A DNA stretch of 64,000 nucleotides from Rhodanobacter sp. Soil772 (GTDB lineage Bacteria; Pseudomonadota; Gammaproteobacteria; Xanthomonadales; Rhodanobacteraceae), in NCBI RefSeq assembly GCF_001428385.1, contig NZ_LMSK01000002.1, forward strand, positions 62,001 through 126,000. The letters are read 5' to 3'. A model generated the notes under the pieces. The model was not told where the DNA came from. It saw nothing but the letters and a program-made list of their open reading frames with translations, and ran no database searches. The translations under genes and the position numbers were made by a program. Positions 1 to 8,413 of the stretch are shown here, piece after piece. Each line of letters begins with the position of its first letter. Position 1 is the first letter of the stretch.

Positions 1-899
1 TGCATACCGGCTTTGCCATAGACTTCCCGCCAAATGCGCGCATCTCGACGCACTGCCGTCAAGATGATGCCTTCGGCGACCAACAGCACTAAATGCAGCA
101 CCAACAACGGAATAATCAACATTGTTGGCGTGCAGACCAGCATAACCTCTGTCTTGTTGCGTTCACTCAGATAGCGTCGTCGAAAGGTGGTTTGCAGCCC
201 CTGTGCAGTCGCACGATTACCGCCAAAGCTGACTCCTTGACGATGGCGATATCCACTGGCACCGGCGACTTGCACTGGCCTGCCACGCAATCGGGCCACG
301 CAGCACAAATACATGTCTTCGCCGATTGACTCAAGCCACTCTGGAAAGCCGCCGAGCTCATTCCATACATCGCGCGCCACCCACAGGCATGCCCCAATCA
401 CCATCGCCACATCACGACGGCTGGGGTCGAGATTCGGCACCGGGTTGTAGAACGGGTCAAGCAGACAACCTCGATCAACCAATGCCCCCGTTTCCCAGTC
501 GTACTGGGGCAGACTGAGGATTCTGGGTAGGGGCAACGATTGCGCAGTATCCAGTAAGGTGATCAGTGCATCCGGATACAGCGCCGCATCGTTGTTCAAC
601 AGCAGCACGAACTCACCACGCGCATGGGCCACCATGCGGTTATTACTGATGCAGAAGCCGACGTTTTCCTTGCTCGCAAGCAACTGGACCTGCGGATACC
701 GTTCGCGCAACAGCGCTACCGAGTCATCGGTGGAGGCATCGTCGTGAACGATGATCTCGATGCTGATGTCGCCCTGCTGAGCAAGAACGGACGTCAGGCA
801 GTCATCCAGCAACGCGGCGCCGTTGTAGTTGGCGATGCAGACGGAGCACACCGGATGTTCCGGTCGATTCAGTGCGCTGTACTGTTCAACCAGGCCCAT
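1..899 (-). CDS. Family 2 glycosyltransferase, 3' end outside window
   Basis: The minus-strand frame stays open from 899 to the window edge, giving about 299 residues with no stop. It reads as an inverting GT-A glycosyltransferase: an SVCIANYNG start strand at residues 19-27, a DDASTDD acidic motif near 55, and a LLNNDA motif near 105 that fits the nucleotide-sugar/metal site. A hydrophobic stretch (LIIPLLVLHLVLLVAEGI) lies close to the visible C-terminal end, so the protein is probably membrane attached. The most similar type I know is the WbbL/rhamnosyltransferase group of O-antigen synthesis; donor and acceptor cannot be read from sequence. The start is ATG at 899 because an in-frame TGA lies six codons upstream and AGGATTGGAG provides the ribosome site. 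It overlaps the epimerase gene by 31 bases, which suggests one transcript. Confidence 0.85.
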   Translation of the reverse strand, partial: MGLVEQYSALNRPEHPVCSVCIANYNGAALLDDCLTSVLAQQGDISIEIIVHDDASTDDSVALLRERYPQVQLLASKENVGFCISNNRMVAHARGEFVLLLNNDAALYPDALITLLDTAQSLPLPRILSLPQYDWETGALVDRGCLLDPFYNPVPNLDPSRRDVAMVIGACLWVARDVWNELGGFPEWLESIGEDMYLCCVARLRGRPVQVAGASGYRHRQGVSFGGNRATAQGLQTTFRRRYLSERNKTEVMLVCTPTMLIIPLLVLHLVLLVAEGIILTAVRRDARIWREVYGKAGM

Positions 900-1795
900 G
901 TCCGCTCCAATCCTTCATGCAATGGTGTGGCAGGAGAACACCCGTACTCATGATTGGCCAGAGTGGGGTCCATCACCACGCGTGTAGCATCCACGGCACG
1001 ACCGACTTCATAGCTGCGCCGCAATGGTCGCCCCGTCACGGCTTCCATGGTAGCGAGCAATTCATTGAGACTGACCCCGGCGCCACTGCAGGCGTTGACG
1101 ACATGTGCGCCTACGGACATTTGCCGGGTCAGAATCGTGGTGGCCAATTCCACCAGATCATCAATATATAAATAGTCGCGAACAGCGGAACCATCCCCCC
1201 ATATGTGCAGGGTTTCATCCCGCTTAATCTTGCCAAGGGCCGTAGGTACGATGCCGAACCCCGCGCGCTCGAGCTGACCTGGGCCGTAGACGTTTGATGG
1301 GCGCAGAATTGTCGCCCTGCCCGAATACTGGCTGCACCAGGCTGAGATGAAGTATTCCGCGGCTATCTTGCCCGCGCCGTGATACGACCGTGGCTGCACG
1401 CGCGTCGCCTCATCCGCCGCGATGTCGCCCGTCGACGTGTACAGCGAACCGCCCGAAGACAGATAAAGCAGATCCACACCGGAATGATCCTGAAGGACCT
1501 GCAGCAAGCCAGCCATTGGCTGCAGATTGTCGACCAACTCATGCAAGGGGCGAGCGGCGGATGTCCCGGGAGTGGACGTAGACGCGAGGTGGGCCACTGC
1601 ACGACTGCGAGCGATCAAAGGGGCGAAATCCTTAGGCTCACGCAGCTCGGCAATCACCGTCTCGACGCTCGGCAGGCCAAAATCGATCTCGCTCCGACTG
1701 GCTGCGATCACCAACTCGCCCTGTCGTGCCAACGCCCGTACCAAGTGTTGCCCGATGAACCCACCTGCACCGATGACAAGAATCCGATCGCTCAT
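869..1795 (-). CDS. NAD-dependent epimerase/dehydratase (SDR family)
   Basis: This 308-residue protein is an extended short-chain dehydrogenase of the nucleotide-sugar epimerase type. The Rossmann motif GAGGFIG is at residues 9-15, a Ser/Gly-rich active-site strand (YLSSGGSLY) is at 111-119, and a RPSNVYGPGQ motif typical of UDP-sugar epimerases follows. It probably makes or modifies an activated sugar for the flanking glycosyltransferases. One oddity: the catalytic YxxxK normally reads YGASK-like, but here it reads SYHGAGK, so His139 sits at the Tyr position relative to Lys143 and Tyr138 is shifted by one. The gene lies directly behind the GT4 gene and overlaps the GT2 gene, indicating a glycan operon. 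The sugar cannot be named from sequence. Confidence 0.88.
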   Translation of the reverse strand: MSDRILVIGAGGFIGQHLVRALARQGELVIAASRSEIDFGLPSVETVIAELREPKDFAPLIARSRAVAHLASTSTPGTSAARPLHELVDNLQPMAGLLQVLQDHSGVDLLYLSSGGSLYTSTGDIAADEATRVQPRSYHGAGKIAAEYFISAWCSQYSGRATILRPSNVYGPGQLERAGFGIVPTALGKIKRDETLHIWGDGSAVRDYLYIDDLVELATTILTRQMSVGAHVVNACSGAGVSLNELLATMEAVTGRPLRRSYEVGRAVDATRVVMDPTLANHEYGCSPATPLHEGLERTWAWLNSTAH

Positions 1796-2908
1796 TTACG
1801 CGCGTCCAAGTAGCCGGCGATAGATCTTCGCGTAGCGGTCGGCACAGTCGTCCCAAGTGCCGATTTCGCGGGTCACCCAGCGCCTCGCGGCATCTCCCAA
1901 GCGGCGATTAGTCACCGCATCCTCCAGTTCGCACAACGCAGTGCCGTAGTTGTCGATGGAGTCGCATAGCCTTCCGGTTTCTCCATCGAATACGACACCG
2001 GCGTGCGCCGGCATGCTTGAAGCGATGATGGGCAATCCCGCAGCCATGGCCTCCAGCATGACTTGCGGCCGGCCTTCGGCGTGACGACTGAGAGTTATCA
2101 AGCCACACGCTTTCGGGAACCACTCGTCTGCAAGCTGCTCAGGCGTAGCTGGCCCGTGGTAATGAACCCATTCCGGCACTTCGATACCTTCCTGCATCGG
2201 CCCAAACAGATGCAATTCGCGTGAACTTTCGCGAAAGAAATTTTCCGACCAGTCAAATAAAGGCCCCAGCTTATTCGCGGTAAGGCGGGTGACGGCAAGC
2301 CAGCGATGAGGCTGCCTTCCGTCAGACTCACGCTTGATCGCGTACCAGCGCGGGTCAATGCCGAATGAGACGGGGCGTATCTCCGCAACGTCTCCAAATG
2401 CCTCCTGCAGGGAATCGTGCATCCAATCAGCGTTGGGACAAATGACCACCTTGCGTCGCCTCATGACACGACGCAGCAGATACCGCATGAACGGCAACTT
2501 CAGAAGTTTCAGATCATTGCCCAGTACCGTGATAAGTGCAGGCTTGCGATTGTTCGGGAGAGGCAAAGCGCACTGCAACCAGTTGATATGGTAAATGTCC
2601 ACCTCAGGGTGATCGCGATAGCTCGCGGCAATCATGCGCAAAAGACGCACCGGTGCAAACCACGCCCCCCCCCCCCCACTGCGCATCATGTGCGATATGC
2701 CACCGGCAGCCATTAGCTGTGCCAGCCATCGCGCGTCAGCGGGCGAAACAATGGCCGTTGCCTGCTCGGGCAGATCTCCTGGCGGAGCCCATACACTGAG
2801 TTTGATGGAGGGCACGCGCGCAAGCGCAGCCACCAGATGCCTCATGAATATTCCACGCCAATCGGAAATGTCACGCGGATATGAGGTGCTGATCAGGAGT
2901 ACACGCAT
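1796..2908 (-). CDS. Family 4 glycosyltransferase containing a G13 tract
   Basis: The product is a retaining GT-B glycosyltransferase of about 370 residues. The N-terminal Rossmann half starts MRVLLISTSYPRD. The C-terminal half carries the EX7E donor-site motif (EGRPQVMLE) followed by AMAAGLPIIASS. I chose ATG at 2908 because MRVLLIS is the canonical family start; a TTG at 2920 and a GTG at 2911 are also in frame. Codons 78-81 are an uninterrupted run of G (13 bases counting the next codon) encoding four glycines between MMRS and AWFAP. A one-base slip there would frameshift and truncate the protein. It ends one base before the epimerase gene begins, so the two are cotranscribed. The linkage formed is unknown. 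Confidence 0.87.
   Translation of the reverse strand: MRVLLISTSYPRDISDWRGIFMRHLVAALARVPSIKLSVWAPPGDLPEQATAIVSPADARWLAQLMAAGGISHMMRSGGGGAWFAPVRLLRMIAASYRDHPEVDIYHINWLQCALPLPNNRKPALITVLGNDLKLLKLPFMRYLLRRVMRRRKVVICPNADWMHDSLQEAFGDVAEIRPVSFGIDPRWYAIKRESDGRQPHRWLAVTRLTANKLGPLFDWSENFFRESSRELHLFGPMQEGIEVPEWVHYHGPATPEQLADEWFPKACGLITLSRHAEGRPQVMLEAMAAGLPIIASSMPAHAGVVFDGETGRLCDSIDNYGTALCELEDAVTNRRLGDAARRWVTREIGTWDDCADRYAKIYRRLLGRA
2665..2677. repeat. 13-bp homopolymer (G13 on the coding strand) inside the GT4 gene
   Basis: Thirteen consecutive C on the plus strand are 13 G in the sense strand of the glycosyltransferase. As assembled the gene is in frame. Homopolymers of this length in glycosyltransferase genes are a known source of phase variation by slipped-strand mispairing. 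The exact count could also be a sequencing artefact. Confidence 0.9.
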
Positions 2909-3019
2909 CACTTGATGCAAAACCTCATTTTGGCGTTGTCAAACGCATCAGAATCGTGACTGGGAAACACGCCATAAAACCTTCCGACCATGAAGCCCGT
3001 TCGAGTGGCTTCCTTGCAT

Positions 3020-3874
3020 TTACTTGTCGCGACGATAGGTCAACCCTGTGATCTGCTCGGAGATCAACCCGATCAGAAACACGATGACGGCCGCGCTCCA
3101 CAGCAGCGTGCTCATGTTGGTGAGCCGGTGGTACGCGATCAGGGTGTAGGCATAGTTGACGCAGCCTGTCAGGAAGAACACCACGCTCGCCGGCACAAAC
3201 AACTTCAACGGTGAGTACAGCGTGGCGATCTTGAAGATGATCAGCAGGAAGCGTACGCCGTCGCGCAGGGGCCTGATGTGGCTTTTGCCGACGCGCTGGG
3301 CGGCCTTGATCGGGAGGTAGGCGACCGGGTAGGCGCTGCGGAAGAACGCCATGGTGCTGGTGGTGGGGTAGCTGAAGCCGTTCGGCAGCAGATGCAGGAA
3401 TTCGCGGAACTTGTCTGCGCGCACGGCGCGGAAGCCGGAGGTGAGGTCCAGTATCGGGTGGCCGGTCATGCGGCTGGCCAGCCAGTTGTACAAGGTGTTC
3501 GCCAGGCCGCGGCCCACGCCGGCCTGGCTGCCCCAGTCGCGCGCGCCGACCACCATGTCGTAGCCGCGGTTCAGCTGGTCGAGTAGGCGTTTGATGTCGG
3601 CCGGGTCGTGCTGGCCGTCGCCGTCCATGAACACCAGGATTTCGCCGGTGGCGGCACGGGCGCCGCGTTTGATCGCCGCGCCGTTGCCCATCGAGTACGG
3701 CGAGGACAGGCATTCGACACCGCTGCTCTTGCAGATGCTGCGGGTGTCGTCGATGGAGCCGTCGTCGACCACGATGATCTCGGCGTCGGGATGGGCGGTG
3801 CGCAGGCGCGGCAACAGCGCGGCCAGCGCGGGCGCCTCGTTCTTGGCGGGCAGGATGATGCTCAGGCGATTCAA
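3020..3874 (-). CDS. Polyprenyl-phosphate-type family 2 glycosyltransferase with two membrane helices
   Basis: This 284-residue protein has the GT-A core of dolichol/undecaprenyl-phosphate sugar synthases. ILPAKNEAPAL is at residues 7-17, VVDDGS at 35-40 and FMDGDGQHDP at 82-91, the last being the DxD metal site. After the catalytic domain come about 70 residues with two hydrophobic helices (around 220-238 and 245-270), so it is anchored in the inner membrane. Such enzymes load a sugar onto a lipid carrier for transfer to LPS, a glycan or protein. It is transcribed away from pilB and towards the glycan genes, with a 111-base gap to the GT4 gene. Codon composition is GC-rich like the core genome, unlike the genes at 1-2900. 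The sugar is not identifiable. Confidence 0.9.
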   Translation of the reverse strand: MNRLSIILPAKNEAPALAALLPRLRTAHPDAEIIVVDDGSIDDTRSICKSSGVECLSSPYSMGNGAAIKRGARAATGEILVFMDGDGQHDPADIKRLLDQLNRGYDMVVGARDWGSQAGVGRGLANTLYNWLASRMTGHPILDLTSGFRAVRADKFREFLHLLPNGFSYPTTSTMAFFRSAYPVAYLPIKAAQRVGKSHIRPLRDGVRFLLIIFKIATLYSPLKLFVPASVVFFLTGCVNYAYTLIAYHRLTNMSTLLWSAAVIVFLIGLISEQITGLTYRRDK

Positions 3875-4255
3875 CAGATGGCTCCCCCGTGTGAAGGGGG
3901 ATCATAGCGTGAAGGCCGGGTGGAGGTTGAGGACGGGGTTGGGGTTTCGGGGTGCTCGCTCTGCCACGCTTTGTTCCTCTCCCTGCGCGCAGAAGAGGGT
4001 TGGGGATGAGGTCACTCCTGGCATGAGGATCAAAAGCGTTACCCCTCCCTGCCTCCCCCTGCACGCAGGGGAGGAGAAAAAGCGGGCAAAGGAAGGGACA
4101 ACGATCGATCCCGCTGCAAGCAGGGCAACCCAGTGGTGGATGAGCGCAGTTTGTGCACCGCATCACCCTGCTGCCGCCAAGCTGCAGGGAATGGGTGACC
4201 TGCGCGCCGGACTGCGGTAGATTCAACAACATACAGGGGCAAGGTCGAGTAGGTT
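3875..4255. other. Intergenic region between the GT2 gene and pilB
   Basis: These 381 bases separate divergent genes and should hold both promoters, though I see no confident -35/-10 or -24/-12 pair. A short hairpin CCCCC-GTGTGAA-GGGGG (3885-3901) lies just upstream of the GT2 start. A copy of a dispersed GC-rich element lies at 4029-4076. I see no convincing small gene. Confidence 0.6.
4029..4076. repeat. Dispersed intergenic element, copy 1
   Basis: The segment starts GATCAAAAGCGTTACCCC and ends in the hairpin CCTCCCCCTGC-AC-GCAGGGGAGG (4052-4074). It aligns with 24066-24114, which starts GATCAAGAGCACCCCTCCC and ends in an equivalent hairpin. Both copies are intergenic. Confidence 0.65.
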
Positions 4256-5977
4256 ATGTCATCTCAATTGCAACCGTCGCTCTCGGGCTTGACCGGCATG
4301 GCGCGTCGGCTGGTGTCCGAAGGGGTGATGCCGGAGGACGCGGTCCGCAAGGCGATGACCGACAGCGGCCAGCAGAAGGCCACGCTGGGGGCCTGGCTGC
4401 TGGATCACAACCTGGTCGACGGCGCCGAACTGACGCGGATCGCCTCGGCCGAGTTCGGCATGCCGATGATGGACGTGGCCACGCTGAACCCGGCGACGAT
4501 GCCGCTGGACCTGATCAGCGAGGCGCTGATCACCAAGCACCAGGCGCTGCCGCTGTTCCGCCGCGGCAAACGGCTGTTCGTGGGTATCGCCGATCCGATG
4601 CAGTCGCATGCGCTGGACGAGATCAAGTTCCACTCCAACTGCATGGTCGAGCCGATCCTGGTGGAGCGCGGCTCGCTGCAGCGGGTGATCGAAACCCTGC
4701 TCAACAACCTGCGCAACACCATGCCCGAGATGGGCGGCGGCGAGCTGGACGAGCTGAATCTCGAAGTCGGCGACGACGAAGTCGAATCGACCGGCATCGA
4801 CGCCAACGCCACTGACGATGCGCCGGTGGTGAAGTTCGTCAACAAGATCCTGGTCGACGCGATCCGCCGCGGCGCCTCGGACATCCATTTCGAGCCGTTC
4901 GAAACCCAGTATCGGGTGCGCCTGCGCATGGACGGCATGCTGAAGGCGGTGGCCAGCCCGCCACTCAAGATGGCCAACCGCATCTCCTCGCGCCTGAAGG
5001 TGATGGCGCAACTGGACATCGCCGAAAAGCGCGTGCCGCAGGACGGTCGCATCAAGCTCAACCTGTCCAAGACCCGTGCGATCGACTTTCGCGTGAGTTC
5101 GTTGCCGACGCTGTTCGGCGAAAAGATCGTGCTGCGCATCCTGGACGGCTCGTCGGCCAGGATCGGCATCGAGAAACTCGGCTACGAGCCGGACCAGCAG
5201 AAGCTCTACATCGACGCGATCCACAAGCCATACGGCATGGTGCTGGTCACCGGCCCCACCGGCTCGGGCAAGACGGTGTCGCTGTACACCGGCCTGAACA
5301 TGCTGAATACCGCCGAGCGCAATATCTCGACGGTGGAAGACCCGGTGGAAATCCGCGTCGAGGGCATCAACCAGGTGCAACAGAATGTGAAGCGCGGCAT
5401 GACCTTCGCCAGCGCGCTGCGTTCGTTCCTGCGCCAGGATCCGGACGTGATCATGGTCGGCGAAATCCGCGACCTGGAAACCGCCGAGATCGCGATCAAG
5501 GCGGCGCAGACCGGCCACATGGTGCTGTCCACCTTGCACACCAACGACGCCGCGCAGACCATCTCGCGCCTGATGAACATGGGCATCGCGCCGTACAACA
5601 TCACCTCGTCGGTGACCCTGATCATCGCCCAGCGCCTGGCGCGGCGCCTGCACGAGTGCAAGAAGCCGATCGAGCTGCCGCCCAAGGTGCTGCTGGACGC
5701 CGGCTTCACCCAGGCCGACATCGACGCGGGGTTGACCATCTACGAGGCCGCCGGCTGCGACGGCTGCAACGAGGGTTACAAGGGTCGCGTGGGCATCTAC
5801 CAGGTGATGCCGATGCTGGAAGACATCCAGAAGATCATCCTGCAAGGCGGCAACGCGCTGCAGATCGCCGAGGTGGCCAAGGCGGCCGGCATCAACGACC
5901 TGCGCGCATCAGCCCTGCTCAAGGTGAAGCAGGGCATGACCAGCCTGACCGAAATCGACCGCGTCACCAAGGAATAA
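4256..5977 (+). CDS. pilB: Type IV pilus extension ATPase PilB
   Basis: PilB is the hexameric cytoplasmic ATPase that drives pilus extension. At 573 residues it has normal family length. The N-terminal MshEN/GspE-N type domain covers roughly residues 10-160. The core has Walker A GPTGSGKT at about 333-340, the Asp box and Walker B region (QDPDVIMVGEIRDLET), and the His box near STLHTNDAAQT. The C-terminal zinc region has GCDGCNEGYKGR, but its first half reads RRLHEC rather than the usual CxxC pair. The gene precedes pilC after a 145-base gap and belongs to the pilB-pilC-pilD-coaE block. No pilA is present beside it. The start ATG at 4256 gives MSSQLQPSLSG, as in relatives. Confidence 0.97.
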   Translation: MSSQLQPSLSGLTGMARRLVSEGVMPEDAVRKAMTDSGQQKATLGAWLLDHNLVDGAELTRIASAEFGMPMMDVATLNPATMPLDLISEALITKHQALPLFRRGKRLFVGIADPMQSHALDEIKFHSNCMVEPILVERGSLQRVIETLLNNLRNTMPEMGGGELDELNLEVGDDEVESTGIDANATDDAPVVKFVNKILVDAIRRGASDIHFEPFETQYRVRLRMDGMLKAVASPPLKMANRISSRLKVMAQLDIAEKRVPQDGRIKLNLSKTRAIDFRVSSLPTLFGEKIVLRILDGSSARIGIEKLGYEPDQQKLYIDAIHKPYGMVLVTGPTGSGKTVSLYTGLNMLNTAERNISTVEDPVEIRVEGINQVQQNVKRGMTFASALRSFLRQDPDVIMVGEIRDLETAEIAIKAAQTGHMVLSTLHTNDAAQTISRLMNMGIAPYNITSSVTLIIAQRLARRLHECKKPIELPPKVLLDAGFTQADIDAGLTIYEAAGCDGCNEGYKGRVGIYQVMPMLEDIQKIILQGGNALQIAEVAKAAGINDLRASALLKVKQGMTSLTEIDRVTKE

Positions 5978-6122
5978 GCGACGGATTCTGGGACTTCCGT
6001 TGCATCGAACTTGCGTCCGGCGCCACGGTTTGGCGCCGCAAAAATGACATAAGCTGTATCAATATCTTGTCAGCCGCCCGCAAAGGGCAGCTCCGGGACT
6101 GGACCACTGGGGGAAGATGCGC

Positions 6123-7394
6123 ATGGCCACGGCTACCGCAACGAACATCAACAAGGCGCGTGAGCTCGGCGCGCAACGTGCCGAAGTCAGCAAGCTGACC
6201 ACCTACGAGTGGGTCGCGCTGGACAAGCGCGGCAAGCGCATGAAAGGCGACATGCCGGCGAAGAACGCCTCGCTGGTCAAGGCCGAGTTGCGCCGCCAGG
6301 GCATGAACCCGCAGACCGTACGCGAGCGTGCCAAGCCGTTGTTCGGTGCCAGCGGCAGCACGGTCAAGCCGGGCGACGTGGCCGTATTCAGCCGCCAGAT
6401 CGCCACCATGATGGCGTCCGGCGTGCCGATGGTGCAGTCCTTCGACATCATCGCCGACGGCCAGAAGAACGTCCGCTTCAAGAACATCCTGCTCGACGTG
6501 AAGCAGAACATCGAGGGCGGCGCGGCGCTGCACGAGGCGCTGGCGCGCTACCCGGTGCAGTTCGACGAGCTGTACTGCAACCTGGTGCATGCCGGCGAAA
6601 CATCCGGCGTGCTGGATACCGTGCTGGACACCGTGGCGACCTACAAGGAGCGCACGGAAGCGATCAAGAAGAAGATCAAGAAGGCGCTGTTCTACCCGAT
6701 GATGGTGCTGGCCGTGGTGTTCATGGTCTGCCTGATCATGCTGCTGTTCGTGGTGCCGGTGTTCGCCAAGACCTTCCAGGACGCCGGCGCCCAGCTGCCC
6801 GCGCCGACCCAGCTGCTGGTCAGTGCCTCGGAGTTCATGCAGAGCTACTGGTGGGTGGTGATCGGCGTGATCGGCGGCAGCATCGCCGCACTGATCATTG
6901 CCAAGAAGCGTTCGGTGAAGTTCGCCCACTTCCTCGACCGCATGGCGCTGAAGATGCCGGTGATGGGCAATATCGTGCGCAACTCGGCGATCGCCCGCTT
7001 CGCTCGCACCCTGGGCGTGACGTTCCGCGCCGGCGTGCCGCTGGTCGAAGCGCTGGACGCGGTGGCCGGCGCCACCGGCAGCGTGGTGTACGGCGACGCC
7101 GTGAAGCAGATGCGCGACGACATCTCGGTCGGCCACCAGCTGCAGCTGGCGATGAAACAGACCGGCCTGTTCCCCAACATGGTGGTGCAGATGACCGCGA
7201 TCGGCGAAGAGTCCGGCGCGCTGGACAACATGCTGTTCAAGGTCGCCGAGTTCTACGAGGAAGAAGTCAGCAACGCGGTCGACACCCTGTCCACCCTGCT
7301 CGAACCGATCATCATGGTCGTGCTGGGCACCTTGGTCGGCGGCATGGTCATCGCCCTGTACCTGCCGATCTTCAAGCTCGCCGGCACGTTCTGA
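6123..7394 (+). CDS. pilC: Type IV pilus inner-membrane platform protein PilC
   Basis: PilC is the polytopic membrane platform on which PilB acts. Two T2SSF domains are visible. The first begins around VAVFSRQIATMMASGVPMVQ and ends in a helix near MVLAVVFMVCLIMLLFVVPV. The second begins with IARFARTLGVTFRAGVPLVE and ends with the C-terminal helix IIMVVLGTLVGGMVIALYLP. I preferred ATG at 6123 (MATATATNIN) to the ATG at 6117 because GGAAG lies six bases before 6123 and abuts 6117; the protein is then 423 residues. The gap from pilB contains no pilin gene. A GC-rich inverted repeat follows the gene at 7423-7480. Confidence 0.96.
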   Translation: MATATATNINKARELGAQRAEVSKLTTYEWVALDKRGKRMKGDMPAKNASLVKAELRRQGMNPQTVRERAKPLFGASGSTVKPGDVAVFSRQIATMMASGVPMVQSFDIIADGQKNVRFKNILLDVKQNIEGGAALHEALARYPVQFDELYCNLVHAGETSGVLDTVLDTVATYKERTEAIKKKIKKALFYPMMVLAVVFMVCLIMLLFVVPVFAKTFQDAGAQLPAPTQLLVSASEFMQSYWWVVIGVIGGSIAALIIAKKRSVKFAHFLDRMALKMPVMGNIVRNSAIARFARTLGVTFRAGVPLVEALDAVAGATGSVVYGDAVKQMRDDISVGHQLQLAMKQTGLFPNMVVQMTAIGEESGALDNMLFKVAEFYEEEVSNAVDTLSTLLEPIIMVVLGTLVGGMVIALYLPIFKLAGTF

Positions 7395-7422
7395 CGCAAC
7401 CTCAAAAACCAAATCGAGGGCC

Positions 7423-7480
7423 GGCGGGCCGTGCCCGTCCTACAATGGCATCACGCTTCGTAGGGCGGGCACGGCCCGCC
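7423..7480 (+). terminator. Inverted repeat and likely terminator after pilC
   Basis: Two 21-base arms (7423-7443 and 7460-7480) pair with a single mismatch around a 16-base loop, followed by GCTTTTATTT. The arm core TAGGGCGGGCACGGCCCGCC recurs in similar form near 12032 and 30396, so this is also one of a family of repeated intergenic elements. Transcription probably still reaches pilD to some degree. Confidence 0.65.
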
Positions 7481-7555
7481 GCTTTTATTTGCACGAGCGT
7501 ACCGAACCCTTACGCCCTGCCCCTGCCGCAGGGCTCCGAAACACAAGGCTGACGC

Positions 7556-8413
7556 ATGCCCGAACTTCCCTTTGCCCTGTGGATCGCCTTGGCCGGCGTG
7601 CTCGGCCTGCTGGTGGGCAGCTTTCTCAACGTGGTGATCCTGCGGTTGCCCGCGCGCATGGCGGCGGCGTGGCGGCAGGAGGCGCGGGACGTACTGGAAC
7701 TGCAGGCCGACGCCACGCCGCTGCCGCCGGGCATCGTGCGCGAGCCGTCGCATTGCCCGCACTGCAAGCACCCGTTGTCAGCGCTGGACAACATCCCGCT
7801 GCTCGGCTGGCTGCTGCTGCGCGGGCGCTGCCGTTACTGCCAGGCGAAGATCTCGATCCAGTACCCGCTGGTGGAACTGCTCAGCGGCGTGCTGAGCGCG
7901 GTGATCGTGTGGAAGTTCGGTCCGTCGTGGGCTGCGCTGGCCGGGCTGGCGCTGACCTGGGCCCTGATCGCGCTATCCGGCATCGACTTTCGCACCCAGT
8001 TGCTGCCCGACCAGCTCACTCTGCCGCTGCTGTGGCTGGGCCTGCTGCTGGCGCTGCTGCCGATGTTCGTCACCGCGCCGGCGTCGATCCTGGCCGCGGC
8101 GATCGGTTACCTGAGCCTGTGGAGCGTGTACTGGGCGTTCAAGCTGCTCACCGGCAAGGAAGGCATGGGCCACGGCGACTTCAAGCTGCTCGCCGCGCTC
8201 GGCGCATGGATGGGACCGGTGGCGCTGCTGCCGATCATCCTGCTGTCGTCGCTGATCGGCGCGCTGGTCGGAGGTACCCTGATCGCGCTGCGCAAGCACG
8301 AACGCGAGATCCCGATGCCGTTCGGCCCGTTCATCGCCGCCGCCGGCTGGGTCTGGTTCGTGGCAGGCCCGGACCTGCTGCAGGGTTACATGCAACTGAC
8401 CGGCCTGCGGTGA
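7556..8413 (+). CDS. pilD: Prepilin peptidase/N-methyltransferase PilD
   Basis: PilD is the inner-membrane aspartyl protease that cleaves type IV prepilin leaders and methylates the new N-terminus. The 285-residue protein has the N-terminal methylase loop with two cysteine pairs (CPHCKHP and CRYCQAK, residues about 66-99). Two catalytic aspartate motifs are present: GIDFRTQLLPD in the first half of the peptidase domain and GHGDFKLLAALG in the second. About eight hydrophobic helices are visible. It overlaps coaE by four bases (GTGA), so translation is coupled. It would serve pilins encoded elsewhere and any type II pseudopilins. Confidence 0.97.
   Translation: MPELPFALWIALAGVLGLLVGSFLNVVILRLPARMAAAWRQEARDVLELQADATPLPPGIVREPSHCPHCKHPLSALDNIPLLGWLLLRGRCRYCQAKISIQYPLVELLSGVLSAVIVWKFGPSWAALAGLALTWALIALSGIDFRTQLLPDQLTLPLLWLGLLLALLPMFVTAPASILAAAIGYLSLWSVYWAFKLLTGKEGMGHGDFKLLAALGAWMGPVALLPIILLSSLIGALVGGTLIALRKHEREIPMPFGPFIAAAGWVWFVAGPDLLQGYMQLTGLR

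Noticed and set aside
2925..4232. 435-codon minus-strand frame overlapping the GT2 gene and the pilB upstream region
   Set aside because: It is out of frame with the clear GT2 protein and rich in Arg/Pro; considered a shadow.
6020..6050. GGCGCC-ACGGTTT-GGCGCC hairpin after pilB as a terminator
   Set aside because: It is followed by A residues, not T, on the plus strand, so it does not fit an intrinsic terminator and was not listed.
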